DNA from: Catonia carolina
Taxonomy: Eukaryota; Arthropoda; Insecta; Hemiptera; Achilidae
DNA length: 64,000 nucleotides
Assembly: GCA_035578175.1 (NCBI GenBank)
Contig: JAQMRL010000040.1
Location: 992,001-1,056,000, forward strand
Reading direction: 5' to 3'
Below, piece by piece: positions 9,802 through 20,365 of this stretch (position 1 is its first letter; every line of letters begins with the position of its first letter). The notes beneath the pieces were generated by a model. It was given only the letters and a program-made list of their open reading frames with translations, was not told the DNA's origin and ran no database searches. Made by a program: the position numbers and the translations under genes.

Positions 9802-9993
9802 CGCCTTGTGACTTTCATCTTTGGGGTCATCTAAAGTCATTGGTGTATGCCAATAAACCCCGAAACATCAATGACTTGAAGGAGGAAATTCGACGGGTTA
9901 TCGGGCAAATGGAAGTCGAAACTTGTCGTGCAGTAATATCCAATTTCATGGACAGAGTTGATGCGTGCCAGCGCAGTAGAGGAGGACACATGC

Positions 9994-10359
9994 TGTTTAG
10001 GCCCGATAATTAAATTATTTTTGTTATCGCCGCTATCGGTAATAAATATAGGTAGCAGATAACTCCGTACAGTTGATGAGTGACCGTCGTGCAGTGCGCG
10101 TCGCTTTGTTACCGCTGTCTCGTTAACCGCTTTATGACCGCTGTTCTTATAACACGTGAATTCGGAACACCGCAATTTGGAAACTTCTTGTACCTTATCC
10201 CTGCGCAGGTGGTATTCCTTTTATTTTATTTGCCCTTGTCTTGGAAAAAGGGGTAAGTCAAGTTTTCATTATATTTTACTTCGCATTTATTATATCATTA
10301 AATTTGTTACCGCAATACAGTCCACTGTCGCTCTATTGAATAAAACACAACCGCAACCA
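9994..10359. mobile_element. Solo LTR nested in mariner
   Basis: A 366-bp insert beginning TGTTTAGGCCCG and ending GCAACCA, with 5-bp target duplication CATGC at 9989-9993 and 10360-10364. TG...CA ends plus a 5-bp duplication are typical of LTR retrotransposons. AATAAA lies 23 bp from the right end (10338-10343), suggesting a plus-strand polarity. No internal domain is present, so it is a solo LTR from recombination. The superfamily is not determinable. Confidence 0.8.
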
Positions 10360-10496
10360 CATGCATGACATCATTTTTCATACATGAAATCGGAAGGTAA
10401 GATGAACTTGTTGATGTATTTATTTTCAGTTTTTCAATAAAATAAATCTCTTAACTTGATATATCAAAACCGGCGCTCTTTTTGAATCACCCTATA

Positions 10497-10916
10497 GGTA
10501 TGGTATAGCCTACCAATTGCAATGGCGGTGTTAGTAGCGGTCGCATATTGCGCGCCACGCGTTAATTATAAAAAAATAAAATGATATAATACTTTTATTG
10601 CAATTATAAAATTAAGTTTATTACTTAGTAAGCCTAGAGAGGAGTAAATCACAGAAAGGAAAAATGGCGTCATGGTTGTTGGATAAAAAGGTCGTTTGTC
10701 TGTACACTGGTAGCGGTACTAATTGGTTTTCTTGTAGAAGGCAAGATTCGAATAAAACTTTTACTACGATTGTAATTTAATTCTTGTAATTACCTTATTT
10801 ATTAAATAGCCTACGTACTGTAATAGCTACAGCATTTCTGAATTGTTTTAAGTTTTATTTTGATTGTTATCAAACTATACGTTGAACAGTAAATAAGAGT
10901 TTAAATTTATAATATA
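10497..10916. other. Unassigned sequence
   Basis: No frame, repeat or terminal structure recognised between the mariner at 10494 and the next element. Moderately AT-rich. Confidence 0.3.
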
Positions 10917-10918
10917 TA

Positions 10919-12060
10919 CGAGGCATATTTTTAAAGTAAGGGCTGTTTGAAAATAAAAAAAAAAATAAAAGGAAATTTGGAAAAACTAATTTTATTTTTG
11001 GAATCTACATACTTTTATCTATTTTTCTACATAGTTTCCAAGTTTTTGTAAACACTTATCATATCGCACTACTAAATTTTGGAAACCTTCTTCATAAAAA
11101 CTTGCCGCCTGCTGTGATAACCAAGAATTCACGGCCGTTTTCAATTCGTCGTCATCGTCATAACGGCTGCCGTCCAAGTGATGTTTCAGATGACGAATTT
11201 CCCGACATTTCGAGGTCTGTAATTTACAAAATTGTTAATGAAAAATTAAACTTTAAGAAACTGTGCTCGCGTTGGGTCCCGAAACTCCTAACGGAGGAGC
11301 ACAAACACAAAAGACTCGAGAGTTCCTTGAATTTTCTGACACGTTATGACGAAAATGGTGACGACATGCTGAGTCGGATCGTAACTGGAGACGAAACGTG
11401 GATTTCGCATTTCACTCCCGAATCGAAACAACAAAGCATGGAATGGAGACACACGCACTCTCCCGTAAAGGTCAAAGCCAAACAGACTTTGTCACAGCGC
11501 AAGATCATGGCGTCCGTGTTTTGGGATAGGCATGGTGTTTTGCTGGTCGACTTTATGGAACGAGGAACGACAATAAATGCAGAAGCCTACTGCCAAACCC
11601 TGAGGAAGCTGCGCAGAGCAATTCAAAATAAGAGACGTGGCACGCTCACAAAAGGAATTTTGTTTCTGCACGATAATGCAAGGCCTCACACTGCCGCTCA
11701 GACCCGAGCTGCATTGGACTCTTTTGGCTGGGAAGTTTTGTACCACCCATCCTACAGCCCTGACCTGGCGCCGAGCGACTTTCATCTCTTCCGTCATCTG
11801 AAACATCACTTGGGCGGCAGCCGTTATGACGATGACGACGAATTGAAAACGGCCGTGAATTCTTGGTTATTACAGCAGGCGGCAAGTTTTTATGAAGAAG
11901 TTTTCCAAAATTTAGTTGTGCGATATGATAAGTGTTTACAAAAACTTGGAAACTATGTAGAAAAATAGATAAAAGTATGTAGATTCCTAAAATAAAATTA
12001 GTTTTTCCAAATTTCCTTTTTTTTATTTTCAAACGGCCCTTACTTTAAAAATACGCCTTG
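10919..12060 (+). mobile_element. DD34D mariner with inverted 3' end replacing its 5' end (fold-back)
   Basis: TA flanks at 10917-10918 and 12061-12062. The left arm 10919-11195 is the reverse complement of the right arm 11792-12060, about 270 bp with few mismatches, and covers the 3' UTR and the last about 55 codons of the transposase. The central 596 bp are single copy. Normal mariner terminal repeats are about 30 bp, so the true 5' end has been lost and replaced by an inverted copy of the 3' end. Confidence 0.9.
11102..11968 (+). pseudogene. Mariner transposase, complete catalytic domain, chimeric N-terminus
   Basis: 288-codon intact frame. Residues 1-31 (MPPAVITKNS...) are antisense of the gene's own C-terminus. 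From residue 32 it is genuine mariner: WVPKLLTEEHK linker (58-68), first Asp in GDETW (97), second in HDNARPH (191), third in YSPDLAPSDFHLF (226), giving 34 residues between the last two, i.e. DD34D. The stop is at the family's usual position. About 90 N-terminal residues with the helix-turn-helix domains are gone, so autonomous transposition is not expected. The intact catalytic frame suggests a young copy. Confidence 0.9.
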
Positions 12061-12104
12061 TATTTATAATATTATAATGATTACCATATTAGTTTATAAT
12101 TTAT

Positions 12105-12602
12105 CGTCGTCGTCTTCCTTCAAGGATTAGGCACATTGCCTGTTCCGACTGCAAACTCCTTTATTAATCAATTCCATCTCTTACGAGGCCTGCCCACACT
12201 TCTCTTTCCTACTGGCTGATAGGAGATGACTGCCCTGGGAATTCTTCCATCCTCCATGCGCTCCACATGATCCTTCCAGTTTTGTTTGGCTTCCTCGATT
12301 TTCTGCCATATGGAGGGTATGTTGAGCTCTTTTCTGATCTCAGTATTATGGATTCTGTCTTCCCTAGTACAACCCTTCACTGCTCTTAGGAATCGCATTT
12401 CAGCAGCCTGTAACCTGTTCCATTCCTTCTTTTTATGTACCCAGGTTTCAGAACCATATAAAAGAGTGGGGATAGCCATAACTTTATAGAATTTCATTTT
12501 CGTTTCCCTTCTGGCTTTGTTCCTCAAGGTCCTGTTGATTGTTCCACAGATAGCTTGGAATCTATTTATTTTCATGTTCAAGTCCTGATCCATTTCATAT
12601 AT
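12105..12602 (-). mobile_element. 5'-truncated LINE with 13-bp target duplication
   Basis: 498-bp insert flanked by GTTTATAATTTAT at 12092-12104 and 12603-12615. On the minus strand the 3' UTR ends CTTGAAGGAAGACGACGACG, a trinucleotide tail. It carries only the end of the RT ORF. Confidence 0.9.
12168..12593 (-). pseudogene. LINE reverse transcriptase C-terminal end
   Basis: About 141 codons in frame: FYKVMAIPTLLYGSETWV, AAEMRFLRAVKGCTREDR and a terminal GRPRKRW, hallmarks of the thumb and C-terminal region of RTE/Jockey-like LINE RTs found in many arthropods. The palm domain with the catalytic FADD motif is absent because of 5' truncation. The frame is intact over the retained part. Confidence 0.85.
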
Positions 12603-12644
12603 GTTTATAATTTATTAATGTGTATATTTATAATATAACATTGA

Positions 12645-13106
12645 TTTACAGATTAGGAAAAATTTCTTAAAACATTATGTTTGGAGTGTAGCATTATATG
12701 GGAGTGAAACGTGGGTGATAAGGTATGTAGAAAGGAAGAGGATAGACGCTTTTGAAATGTGGTGTTATAGGAAAATATTAAAGATTAGGTGGGAGGACAA
12801 AATAAGTAATTTTGATGTTCTTAGGTGAGTGGATGAAAAAAGAAGTAAGTTATATAAAAGCATCTTACCAAAAGAAGGGATAGGCTTGTGAGGCATATTT
12901 TAAGACACCCAGGTATTGGGCTATCAATAATGGAGGGTAATATTGAGGGAGTGAATTGTAGAAGGGAGGCAAAGATTAGAATATATAAAGCAAATTACAA
13001 AAGACGTAGGGTGTTACAGGTTTGTAGATATGAAACGACTTGCGCAAGATAGAACAGCTTAGAGAACTGCAGCAAACCAGTCGAGAGACTGATGACAAAA
13101 AATATA
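12645..13106 (+). pseudogene. LINE RT 3' end (same family as 54.4-55.7 kb)
   Basis: Starts at GATTTACAGATTAGGAAAAA and ends GAGAGACTGATGACAAAAAA. Conceptual translation contains LYGSETWVI and FEMWCYRK but with stops and frameshifts. The terminal GATGAC plus A-rich tail is the same 3' end used by the copy at 54368. 5'-truncated; no clear target duplication found. Confidence 0.8.
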
Positions 13107-13114
13107 TAATAACT

Positions 13115-13513
13115 AAAATTGTCCATAACAGACAGGTGGAGTGTCAAATTATTTACACTCAATCTGTTCATTGCAAGGCTAAAATAAATAGTTTTGTTTC
13201 TTATCACATGGTCAGCCAATTAAATGACTGACTCATTTAAGAACAGAAGAGGTAGAGGTGTAAAAGACACTAATCAGAGTTATCTCCTCTGAAAGTAATA
13301 AATTTTTTTATACAGCCAGACCCTGTGGTGAATGAATTAAATGTGTCATTTGCAGAGTGGAAAATATGTGCTTTTCAGTGGGCCCGGCATGCTGATAAGC
13401 GTACTTTTTCACTCAGTGAGGAAAGCAATGGGAAACCACCTCACTCCTCGTTTTACTTAGTAAAACCTCTACAGGTTCAAACCAGCCTTTTGGCTGATGA
13501 CCTAAACAACAGG
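13115..13513 (+). mobile_element. Retroposon family B, reference copy
   Basis: About 400 bp from CCATAACAGACAGGTGG to GACCTAAACAACA. Copies at 19530 and 52485 end in (AAC)n runs, and two are flanked by 7-10 bp target duplications, so this is a non-LTR type retroposon with an AAC tail rather than a DNA transposon. A frame at 13325-13567 (MVNELNVSFAEWKICAFQ) is shared with several copies in the same polarity. No pol III box A/B pair is obvious at the 5' end, so it is not a standard tRNA SINE. Confidence 0.75.
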
Positions 13514-13641
13514 TCTTTGGTAAGTATACTTACCACTGGCAATAAGGTCTACCTTTTTAAAGAATAAGCTATACAGTTGAACCCTATTGGCATTTTATGG
13601 TTTTATAGATGTTCTCTGGTAAGTATGCTATCCATATTTTC

Positions 13642-13773
13642 ACTTTCTCTTGCCTATATGAATATATAGGAAGGAAAGTATTGTTTTCATGTCCATTTTA
13701 AAGAAATCGAGTTTTCACCGGATCTATACGTTTTCAGACCCCCTGAACCCAAAAAACATGTTTTTAGCGATTG

Positions 13774-13853
<80 letters not shown>

Positions 13854-14625
13854 AAAATATCTCAAGAACGGAACATCGTACGAACTTGAAACTTGAAAAT
13901 TAAGTTACATACCACTACCGGACCCGACACGAACATTTTCATCAAAATCGGTCAACCGGAAGTAGTAGTTTATTCGTATAATTTTTCAGTTTCTTGCGAT
14001 TTTCTCAAAAACTGGTCCTACGATTTTTTTTAAAATCGCCTATTTTACTCAATTTTTTATTCTCTACAAGATAGGGTAGGCGCCATGTTTGCTGAAATTC
14101 TCGGTGAGGCTGTTTTCACGTAAAAACGTTGTTTTTTTAAGATTACGGCTTTAATATAAATTTTAGCGCAAAAACTTATATAATAAAAGTTGTAGAGAAT
14201 TTAAAAACCTACAACTTCTGTTTCAAACATTTTTTTGTATGACGCTTAGTTTAGCAGTAATTAGCGATTTTCAGATTTTTTCTCACGAAAACGTGTGAAA
14301 AATCGATTTTTTTAAGATTTTGGCCTTAGTATGCATTTTACGACAAAAGTGTATATAACCAAATTTATAGGAAATTTAAAGATCTACAACTTTTATTTAA
14401 CGTATTTTTCTCTACAGAGCCTAGTTTAGCGTGAAATAGTGATTTTCCGTATTTTTAAGCCAGACTGAGGTTGATTTTCATTTTGAGTGTTTCACTCATT
14501 AAAATAAGGTTATGTTTATTGAGGTTAGTTTTTTGTTTATTTCTAATATTTTATTACTAATGTTAAATTATATTGTAAATTATTTGCATTGGCAAGAGAA
14601 AGTTGTGTGAGTGTTTCACACCATA
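13642..14625 (+). mobile_element. HINE family A, full length (A7)
   Basis: ACTTTCTCTTGCC at 13642, uninterrupted (TG)n at 13776-13850, right inverted repeat and hairpin ending CACACCATA. 984 bp with all internal segments. Confidence 0.85.
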
Positions 14626-14897
14626 TTTTTAAAATTAGAGCGCAGCGAGCATTTTCTTCGTGAGTTATACGAATGTGGTAAGGATTCATACCAGCGTACA
14701 CAACCGTGTTGTTTTGTTGTTACTTTTATACAGTGCTTAGAAAATTCTAGTTTTTTAAGGTAAAGCAAGCATTCATGCTAATATAAAATTGAGATAAGTT
14801 ATTCTACACATTTTTCTGTTTTATAGGACTACAAGTTGTTTTAATAAGCTTTATACCACTAAACATTATGTGATTTCCATTTCAATAAACGTTCCTT
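14626..14897. other. Unassigned spacer
   Basis: No recognisable frame or repeat between two HINE copies. Confidence 0.3.
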
Positions 14898-15261
14898 GGT
14901 AACTTCTACATTTTTTATTATATAAATTTTTGCGCTAAAAATGCATATTAACGCCGCAATCTTAAAAGAAAATTTTTTTTACGTGAAAACAGCCTCACCG
15001 AGAATTTCAAGAAACATGGCGCCTACCCTATCTTGTAGAGCATAAAAAATTCAGTAAACCGAGCGATTTAAAAAAAAAATCGTAGGGCCAGTTTTTGAGA
15101 AAATCGAAAAAAGTGAAAAATTACACGTATAAACTAGTACTTCCGGTTGACCGATTTCGATGAAAATGTTCGTGTCGGGTCCGGTAGTGGTATGTAACTT
15201 AAGTTTCAAGTTTCAAGTTCGTACGATGTTCCGTTCTTGAGATATTTTGTACACGCGCGCG

Positions 15262-15296
<35 letters not shown>

Positions 15297-15432
15297 TTAC
15301 ACACAAACAGACCAATCGCTAAAAACATGTTTTTTGCGTCGAGGGGGTGTGAAAACGTGTAGATCCGGTGAAAACTCGATTTCGAAAAACCGACATGAAA
15401 ACAATACTTTCCTTCCTATATATTCATATATG
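14898..15432 (-). mobile_element. HINE family A, truncated (A8)
   Basis: Minus-strand copy lacking its 3' 400 bp. It runs from ACATTTTTTATTATATAAAT to the 5' region and stops in ATATATTCATATATGCA, where a mariner fragment joins. The microsatellite is (CG)n/(CA)n at 15252-15305. Confidence 0.75.
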
Positions 15433-15664
15433 CATTAAAAGGGACAAGATTTGAGTCTGTGGAAGCAGTAAAAGAGAAAGGGGCACATGTCCTGAAGGAG
15501 CTGACAGAAGATGACTTCCAGCACTGTTTCAAACAATGGAAAATTCGCATAGAGCGTTGTAGGGATAGAGAAGGAGTGTATATTGAAGGTGACAATAAGT
15601 GATTATGTATAAAATAAACAAAAAATTTAAAACGTCAGTCTCATTATTTAATAGCCGTACCTCG
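15433..15664 (+). mobile_element. Mariner family M3, 3' fragment
   Basis: Encodes the C-terminal transposase end (KGTRFESVEAVKE-like, then HCFKQWKIR and EGVYIEGDNK) and the 3' terminal repeat TTTAATAGCCGTACCTCG, followed by TA. The 5' part is absent and the fragment abuts the broken end of HINE A8. Confidence 0.75.
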
Positions 15665-16032
15665 TAAATTTGATTTTTTTTACTGAATTTTTCAGTACAA
15701 TAAATTTCAGGACGACGATTGTTGTTCGGCAGTCATCATTTACCAGAGCTCTGGCCGATTTACATGAGATTTTTTAATTTATTTAATAGGTCAATAAAAA
15801 ATAACGATGGTATAGCGTGCGTGCACGCATGTGCGACGCGATCTTTCTACAAGAGTAAAAGGGATTCTTAAATGAAGAAAGAATAGCGGGGGAAATTGCT
15901 GCGTTGCAGTTCTTGCAACGCTGCAACTGATGGTTGGGGTTGAAATAACCATAGGCCTACTCTCCCAGTCTGTACACGTAATTTACACATCATCTTCATC
16001 TTATTGGGTTATGGGGTTGCTTGTTTTGTTGT

Positions 16033-16495
16033 CAATCTCTCGACTGGTTTGAAGCAGTTCTCCAAGTTGTTCTATCCTACGCAAGTCGTTTCATATCTAC
16101 GTACCTGTAACACCCTACATCTTTTGTAATTTGCTTTATATTTTTTAACATTTGCCTTCCCCTACAATTTACTCTCTCAATATTACCGTACATTATTGAT
16201 AGATGTGTTAAGATATGCCCCACTAGCCTATGCCTTCTTCTGGTAAGATGCGTTCATATACTTCTTCTTTCATCCACTTATCTAAGAACCTCTAAATTAC
16301 TTATTTTGTCCACCCACCTAATCTTTAACATTTTCCTATAACACCACATTTCAAAAGCTTCTATCCTCTACTTTTCTACAGCCCCCATCACCCACGCTTC
16401 ACTCACGTATAATGCTAGACTCAAAATATAGTATTTTAAGAAATTTTTCCTTATCTGTTAATCAATGTTTGTAGTCAGTAAGCTTTTTTCGTTAT
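16033..16495 (-). pseudogene. LINE RT 3' end inside tandem unit 1
   Basis: Minus-strand LINE 3' end of the 54.4-kb family, from the ATTGACAACA-side tail to the SLLTTNIDLQIRK-equivalent region, with multiple lesions. Duplicated together with the 875-bp unit. Confidence 0.75.
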
Positions 16496-16904
16496 ATTAA
16501 TGCAAAATTTATAATTAATTATGTGAAATGTGTAATAATAATGGTAAAGCATAAGGCAGTTGGGTACATTCTGGAACAGATATGGACAACGATTGTCGTC
16601 CGACAATCATCATTTACCAGAGCTCTGGCCGATTTACATCAATTTTTTAATTTATTTAATAGGTCAATAAAAAATTACGATGGTATAGCGTGCGTGCACG
16701 CATGTGCGACGCGATGTTTCTAGAAGAGTAAAAGGGATTCTTAAATGAAGAAAGAATAGTGGGGGAAATAGCAGCGTTGCAATTCTTGCAACGCTGCTAT
16801 TGACGGTTGGGGTTGAAATAACCATACTCTGTCAGTCTGTACAAGACTGCACGTAATTTACACATCATCTTCATCTCATTGGGTTATGGGGTTGCTTGTT
16901 TTGT

Positions 16905-17482
16905 CATCAGTGTCTCGATTGGTTTGATGCAGTTTTCCAAGCTGTTCTATCCTACGCAAGTCGTTTCATATCTACATACCTGTAACACCCTACATCTTTT
17001 GTAATTTGCTTTATACATTCTAATCTTTGTCTCCCCTTACAATTCACTCCCTCAATATTACCCTCCATTATTGATAGATGTCTTAAGATATGCCCCACTA
17101 GCCTATCCCTTCTTCTCGTAAGATGCGTTCATATACTTTTTTTTGTTCATTCACTCACCTAAGAACCTCTTAATTACTTATTTTGTCCACACATCTGAGC
17201 TTTAACATTTTCATATAACCACTTTTCAAAAGGTTCTATCCTCTTCTTTTCTACTGCCCCTATCACCCACGTTTCACTCCCGTATAATGCTACACTCAAA
17301 ATATAGTGTTTTAAGAAATTTTTCCTTATCTGTAAATCAATGTTTATAGTCAGTAAGCTGTTTTTCGTTATATTAATGCAAAATTTATAATTAATTATGT
17401 GAAATGTGTAAAAATAATGGTAAAGCATAAGGCAGTTGGGTACATTCTGGAACAGATATGGACAACGATTGTCGTCCGGCAA
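16905..17482 (-). pseudogene. LINE RT 3' end inside tandem unit 2
   Basis: Second copy of the same fragment. A 102-codon frame at 17174-17482 still reads NSLLTINIDLQIRKNFLKHY and VALYGSETWVIGAVEKKRIE. The downstream part is frameshifted. Confidence 0.75.
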
Positions 17483-17658
17483 TCATGATTTGCCAGAGCT
17501 CTGGCCGATTTACATGATATTTTTTAATTTATTTAATAGGTTAATAAAAAATAACGATGGTATAGCGTGCGTGCACGCATGTGCGACGCGATGTTTCTAC
17601 AAGAGTAAAAGGGATTCTTAAATGAAGAAAGAAAAGTGGGGGAAATTGCAGCGTTGCA

Positions 17659-17967
17659 TCATAACGAGTAACCAGATAAAAAGTCATATAGTAGAACACG
17701 GTACTACTCTTACTTGTAAAAAATGCAGAAAATTCGGTCAAGTTCGAAGGTGGTACGTTGTGTTAGTTGCGATCAGTATTTCCGTCAACAAAGAGTATGA
17801 AAGAAGGTTGTTGGTTGGTTCTGCAGTGCTGCCAACGTTGTTTAAATATTCACTATAACTGACCTCCTTAATGTTTTTAACCATTACATATTTGTATTTA
17901 TTAATACATAATTATTTGTTAAATGACACGGCCAACTTTTGTTTTTTCTTTAATAAATTTTTAACAA
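17659..17967. other. Unassigned sequence after the tandem array
   Basis: No feature recognised before the polypyrimidine tract. Confidence 0.3.
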
Positions 17968-18268
17968 AATATTCTTCTTCTCCTCTTCCTCCTTCTCATC
18001 CTTCTTCTTCATCTGTTCCTTCTCCTTCTCCTTCTTGTTGTTGTTGTTCTTGTTCTTCTTTTTCTTCTTCTTCTCCTTTTTCTTCTCCTTCTTCTTTTCC
18101 TTCTCCTTGTTGTTGTTGTTCTTCTTCTTTTTCTCTTTCTCCTCTTCTTCTTCTCCTTTTCTTCTCCTTCTCCTCCTCCTTCTCTTTCTCCTCTACTTTT
18201 TCTATTTTTTCTTCTTTCTCTTCTGTTTCTTCTTCTTCTCCTTCTTCTTCTTTTCCTTCTCCTTCTCC

Positions 18269-18309
<41 letters not shown>

Positions 18310-18597
18310 CTTCTTCTTCTTCTCTTTCTCCTCTTCTTCTTCTCCTCCTTCTTCTCCTTCTTCTCCTTCTCCTTCTTCTCTTTCTCCTCTACTTTTTCTT
18401 CTTCTCCTTTCTCTTCTCCTTCTTTTTCTCTTTCTCTTTCTCCTTCTTCTCTTTCTCCTCTACTTTTTCTTCTCCTTCTTTTTCTCTTTCTCTTTCTCCT
18501 TCTTCTTCTTCTTCTTCTCCTTTTTCTCCTCCTTCTTCTTTTTCTTCTTCTTCTCCTTTTTCTTCTCCTTCCTCTTCTTCTTCTTCTTCTTGCCCAT
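17968..18597 (-). repeat. 630-bp (AAG)n-type polypurine tract, expanded LINE tail
   Basis: Plus strand is almost pure pyrimidine (CTT, CTC, TTC units) with TTG runs at 18028-18047, 18108-18120 and 18268-18309. On the minus strand it directly follows a LINE C-terminal coding remnant (18598-18735), the position where other LINEs here carry short GAA or GAC tails. It therefore looks like an extremely expanded trinucleotide tail. Long open frames across it are low-complexity artefacts. Confidence 0.75.
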
Positions 18598-18735
18598 CTC
18601 TTTCTCGGGAGTTCTCGTTCTCTCTTTCCCTCAGGTTTATAGCCTAGTGTCTGCTTAGGTATCCTATCCTCCCTCATTCTGTTGTGGGATACCTTGTTGT
18701 TTGTAGAGAAGATGTTGAGCTGTTCTTTCCTTATC
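18598..18735 (-). pseudogene. LINE RT C-terminal remnant
   Basis: Minus-strand reading RMREDRIPKQTLGYKPEGKR followed by LPRKRW matches the C-terminus of RTE-like LINE RTs (compare GRPRKRW at 12168). It enters the polypurine tract immediately after RKRW. Confidence 0.65.
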
Positions 18736-18859
18736 AACGATCTTCTCTACTACACCCATATGTATGTGGAAGAAATTTAATTTCAGATGCTTCCAATCTA
18801 CTCTTCTCTCGCTTTATTAAGTGTAAAATGTTAAAACTGCCATCGAGTAGGCTCAGCAC

Positions 18860-18954
18860 TAGTATAGAAACAAGCATTCGAGCACAAACCTTCATATTAT
18901 CCCGAATTTTCCGGAAAATTCGGGATAATATGAAGGTTGCTTGTTTCTATACTA
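18860..18954. repeat. 52-bp perfect palindrome with outer arms
   Basis: 18887-18938 is a perfect palindrome centred on TTTTCC|GGAAAA. Outside it, TAGTATAGAAACAAGC (18860-18875) pairs with 18939-18954, interrupted by an 11-base insertion ATTCGAGCACA on the left only. The whole would form a hairpin of about 42 bp with an asymmetric bulge and no loop. Confidence 0.9.
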
Positions 18955-18984
18955 CTAGCACTGCTATTCTGTCATAAAATCTCA

Positions 18985-19327
18985 CCTTTTATTCACTAAA
19001 ATGCATATTAAAGCCGCAATCTTAATACAATAAATTTTTTAAGAGAAAACAGCCTCCCCAAGAATTTCAGCAAACATGTAACCTACCCTTTCTTGTAGAG
19101 CATAAAAAATGTAGAATAAAAGGCGATTTTTTAAAAATTTTTTAGGCGTTTTTGAGACAATCGCCGATAAGTGAGAAATGACACGAATAAACTACTACTT
19201 CCGGTTGACCAATTTTGATGAAAATTTTCGTGTCTGGTCCTCTAGTGGTATCTAACGTAAGTTTCAAGTTCGTACGATGTTCCGTTCTTGAGATATTTTG
19301 TTAACACACAAACACACACTTACACAT

Positions 19328-19392
<65 letters not shown>

Positions 19393-19960
19393 TTAATCGC
19401 CAAAATCATGTTTTTTTGGGTTCAAGGGTTCTAGAAACGTGTAGATCCGGTGAAAACTCGATTTCGAAAAGTCGACATGAAAACAGTACTTTCCTTCCTG
19501 TATATTAAAACAACTGTATATTTATTTATATGTTGTTGTTGTTGTTTAGGTGATCAGCCAAAAGGCTGGTTTAAACCTCTAGAGGTTTTACTAAGTAAAA
19601 ACGAAAAGTGAGGTGGTTTACTATTTTATTTTATTGCCTTTCTCACTGAGTACAAAGAAGCCTATGCTAATCAGCATGCCAGGCCCTCCGAAAAGCATCT
19701 ACTTTGCACCCTGCAAATGACACTTTCAGTTAATTCACAACAGGGTCTGGCTGTACAATCAAATAAGAGATAATTCTGATTAGTATCTTTTACACCTCTA
19801 CCTCTTCTGTTCTTAAATACTTTAGTCATATGATTGGTTGACCATGTGATAAGAAAAAGATTTATTTTTTGTAGCCCTGGAACTAACAGATCGAGTGCAA
19901 ATAATGTTAACCATTCCACCTGTCTGTTATGGGCGTATATTAATATTGGCAAGAGAAAGT
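18985..19960 (-). mobile_element. HINE family A interrupted by retroposon B (A9)
   Basis: 3'-truncated minus copy. It runs from AAAATGCATATTAAAGCC through a mixed CA/CG microsatellite (19303-19390) to CTTCCTGTATATT (19514), then resumes after the insertion at GTATATTAATATTGG and ends with the 5' terminus GGCAAGAGAAAGT at 19960. Confidence 0.75.
19515..19933 (-). mobile_element. Retroposon family B inserted in HINE A9
   Basis: Minus copy with an (AAC)n-containing tail at its left end (19531-19547) and GGGC at its right. The 7-bp target duplication GTATATT flanks it. The internal frame of other copies is broken. Confidence 0.75.
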
Positions 19961-20203
19961 AAAAATTATTACTTACAATGTAAATACAATGAGTAAACAA
20001 TTTGAAAGTAATGGCTAGAGAGGAGATACCATACAGCGATGGTACCCCTTTGAAAATTCTTGAATTTTCCCGTCTTGAAATACATCCCATTTTTTACCGA
20101 TCTTGATATAAGAAAATACCGAAAATTACTAAAATTTTTTCAAAATAAAAGTTGTAGTTTTTGCTATTTTTTATAAGTTTAATATTTATGATAAGTTTTT
20201 TTT
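19961..20203. other. Unassigned spacer
   Basis: No recognisable feature between two HINE copies. Confidence 0.3.
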
Positions 20204-20334
20204 ACTTTCTCTTGCCTATATGAATATATAGGAAGGAAAGTATTGTTTTCATGTCGATTTTTCGAAATCGAGTTTTCACCGGATCTATACGTTTTCAGAC
20301 CCCCTGAATCCAAAAAACATGTTTTTAGCGATTG

Positions 20335-20365
<31 letters not shown>

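Larger units (their letters stand above)
9170..10494 (+). mobile_element. DD41D-type mariner deletion derivative with nested LTR (copy 3)
   Basis: TA duplications flank it (9168-9169, 10495-10496). Left terminus ACGGGTGATTC, right terminus GAATCACCCTA. Without the nested LTR and its duplicated site it is 954 bp, the same length as copy 4, and it has the same internal junction (AAAATTCAGT then GCTGCACGAGAAAC). Confidence 0.9.
15714..17658. repeat. 875-bp tandem array, about 2.2 units
   Basis: Units begin near 15714, 16588 and 17464 (offsets 874 and 876). Each full unit has a unique part (GATTG-to-AGAGCTCTGGCCG, then GTGCGTGCACGCATGTGCGA), a 12-13 bp stem hairpin (copy 2 16769-16797: AGCAGCGTTGCAA/TTGCAACGCTGCT), a SINE 3' fragment (TTGGGGTTGAAATAACC) and an inverted LINE 3' end. 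The third unit stops at 17658. Confidence 0.85.

Noticed and set aside
9994..10359. A retroviral or endogenous viral gene near the LTR
   Set aside because: Only a solo LTR is present; no gag, pol or env sequence is visible in the window.
11492..12032. Minus-strand frames of 105 and 128 codons over the mariner
   Set aside because: They are antisense shadows of the transposase; part of the second only mirrors the inverted arm.
17871..18737. Open frames of 207-258 codons on both strands across the pyrimidine tract
   Set aside because: Low-complexity Ser/Phe/Leu or Arg/Lys translations of a trinucleotide tract; no start context or domain, and the frames exist only because the tract lacks stops.
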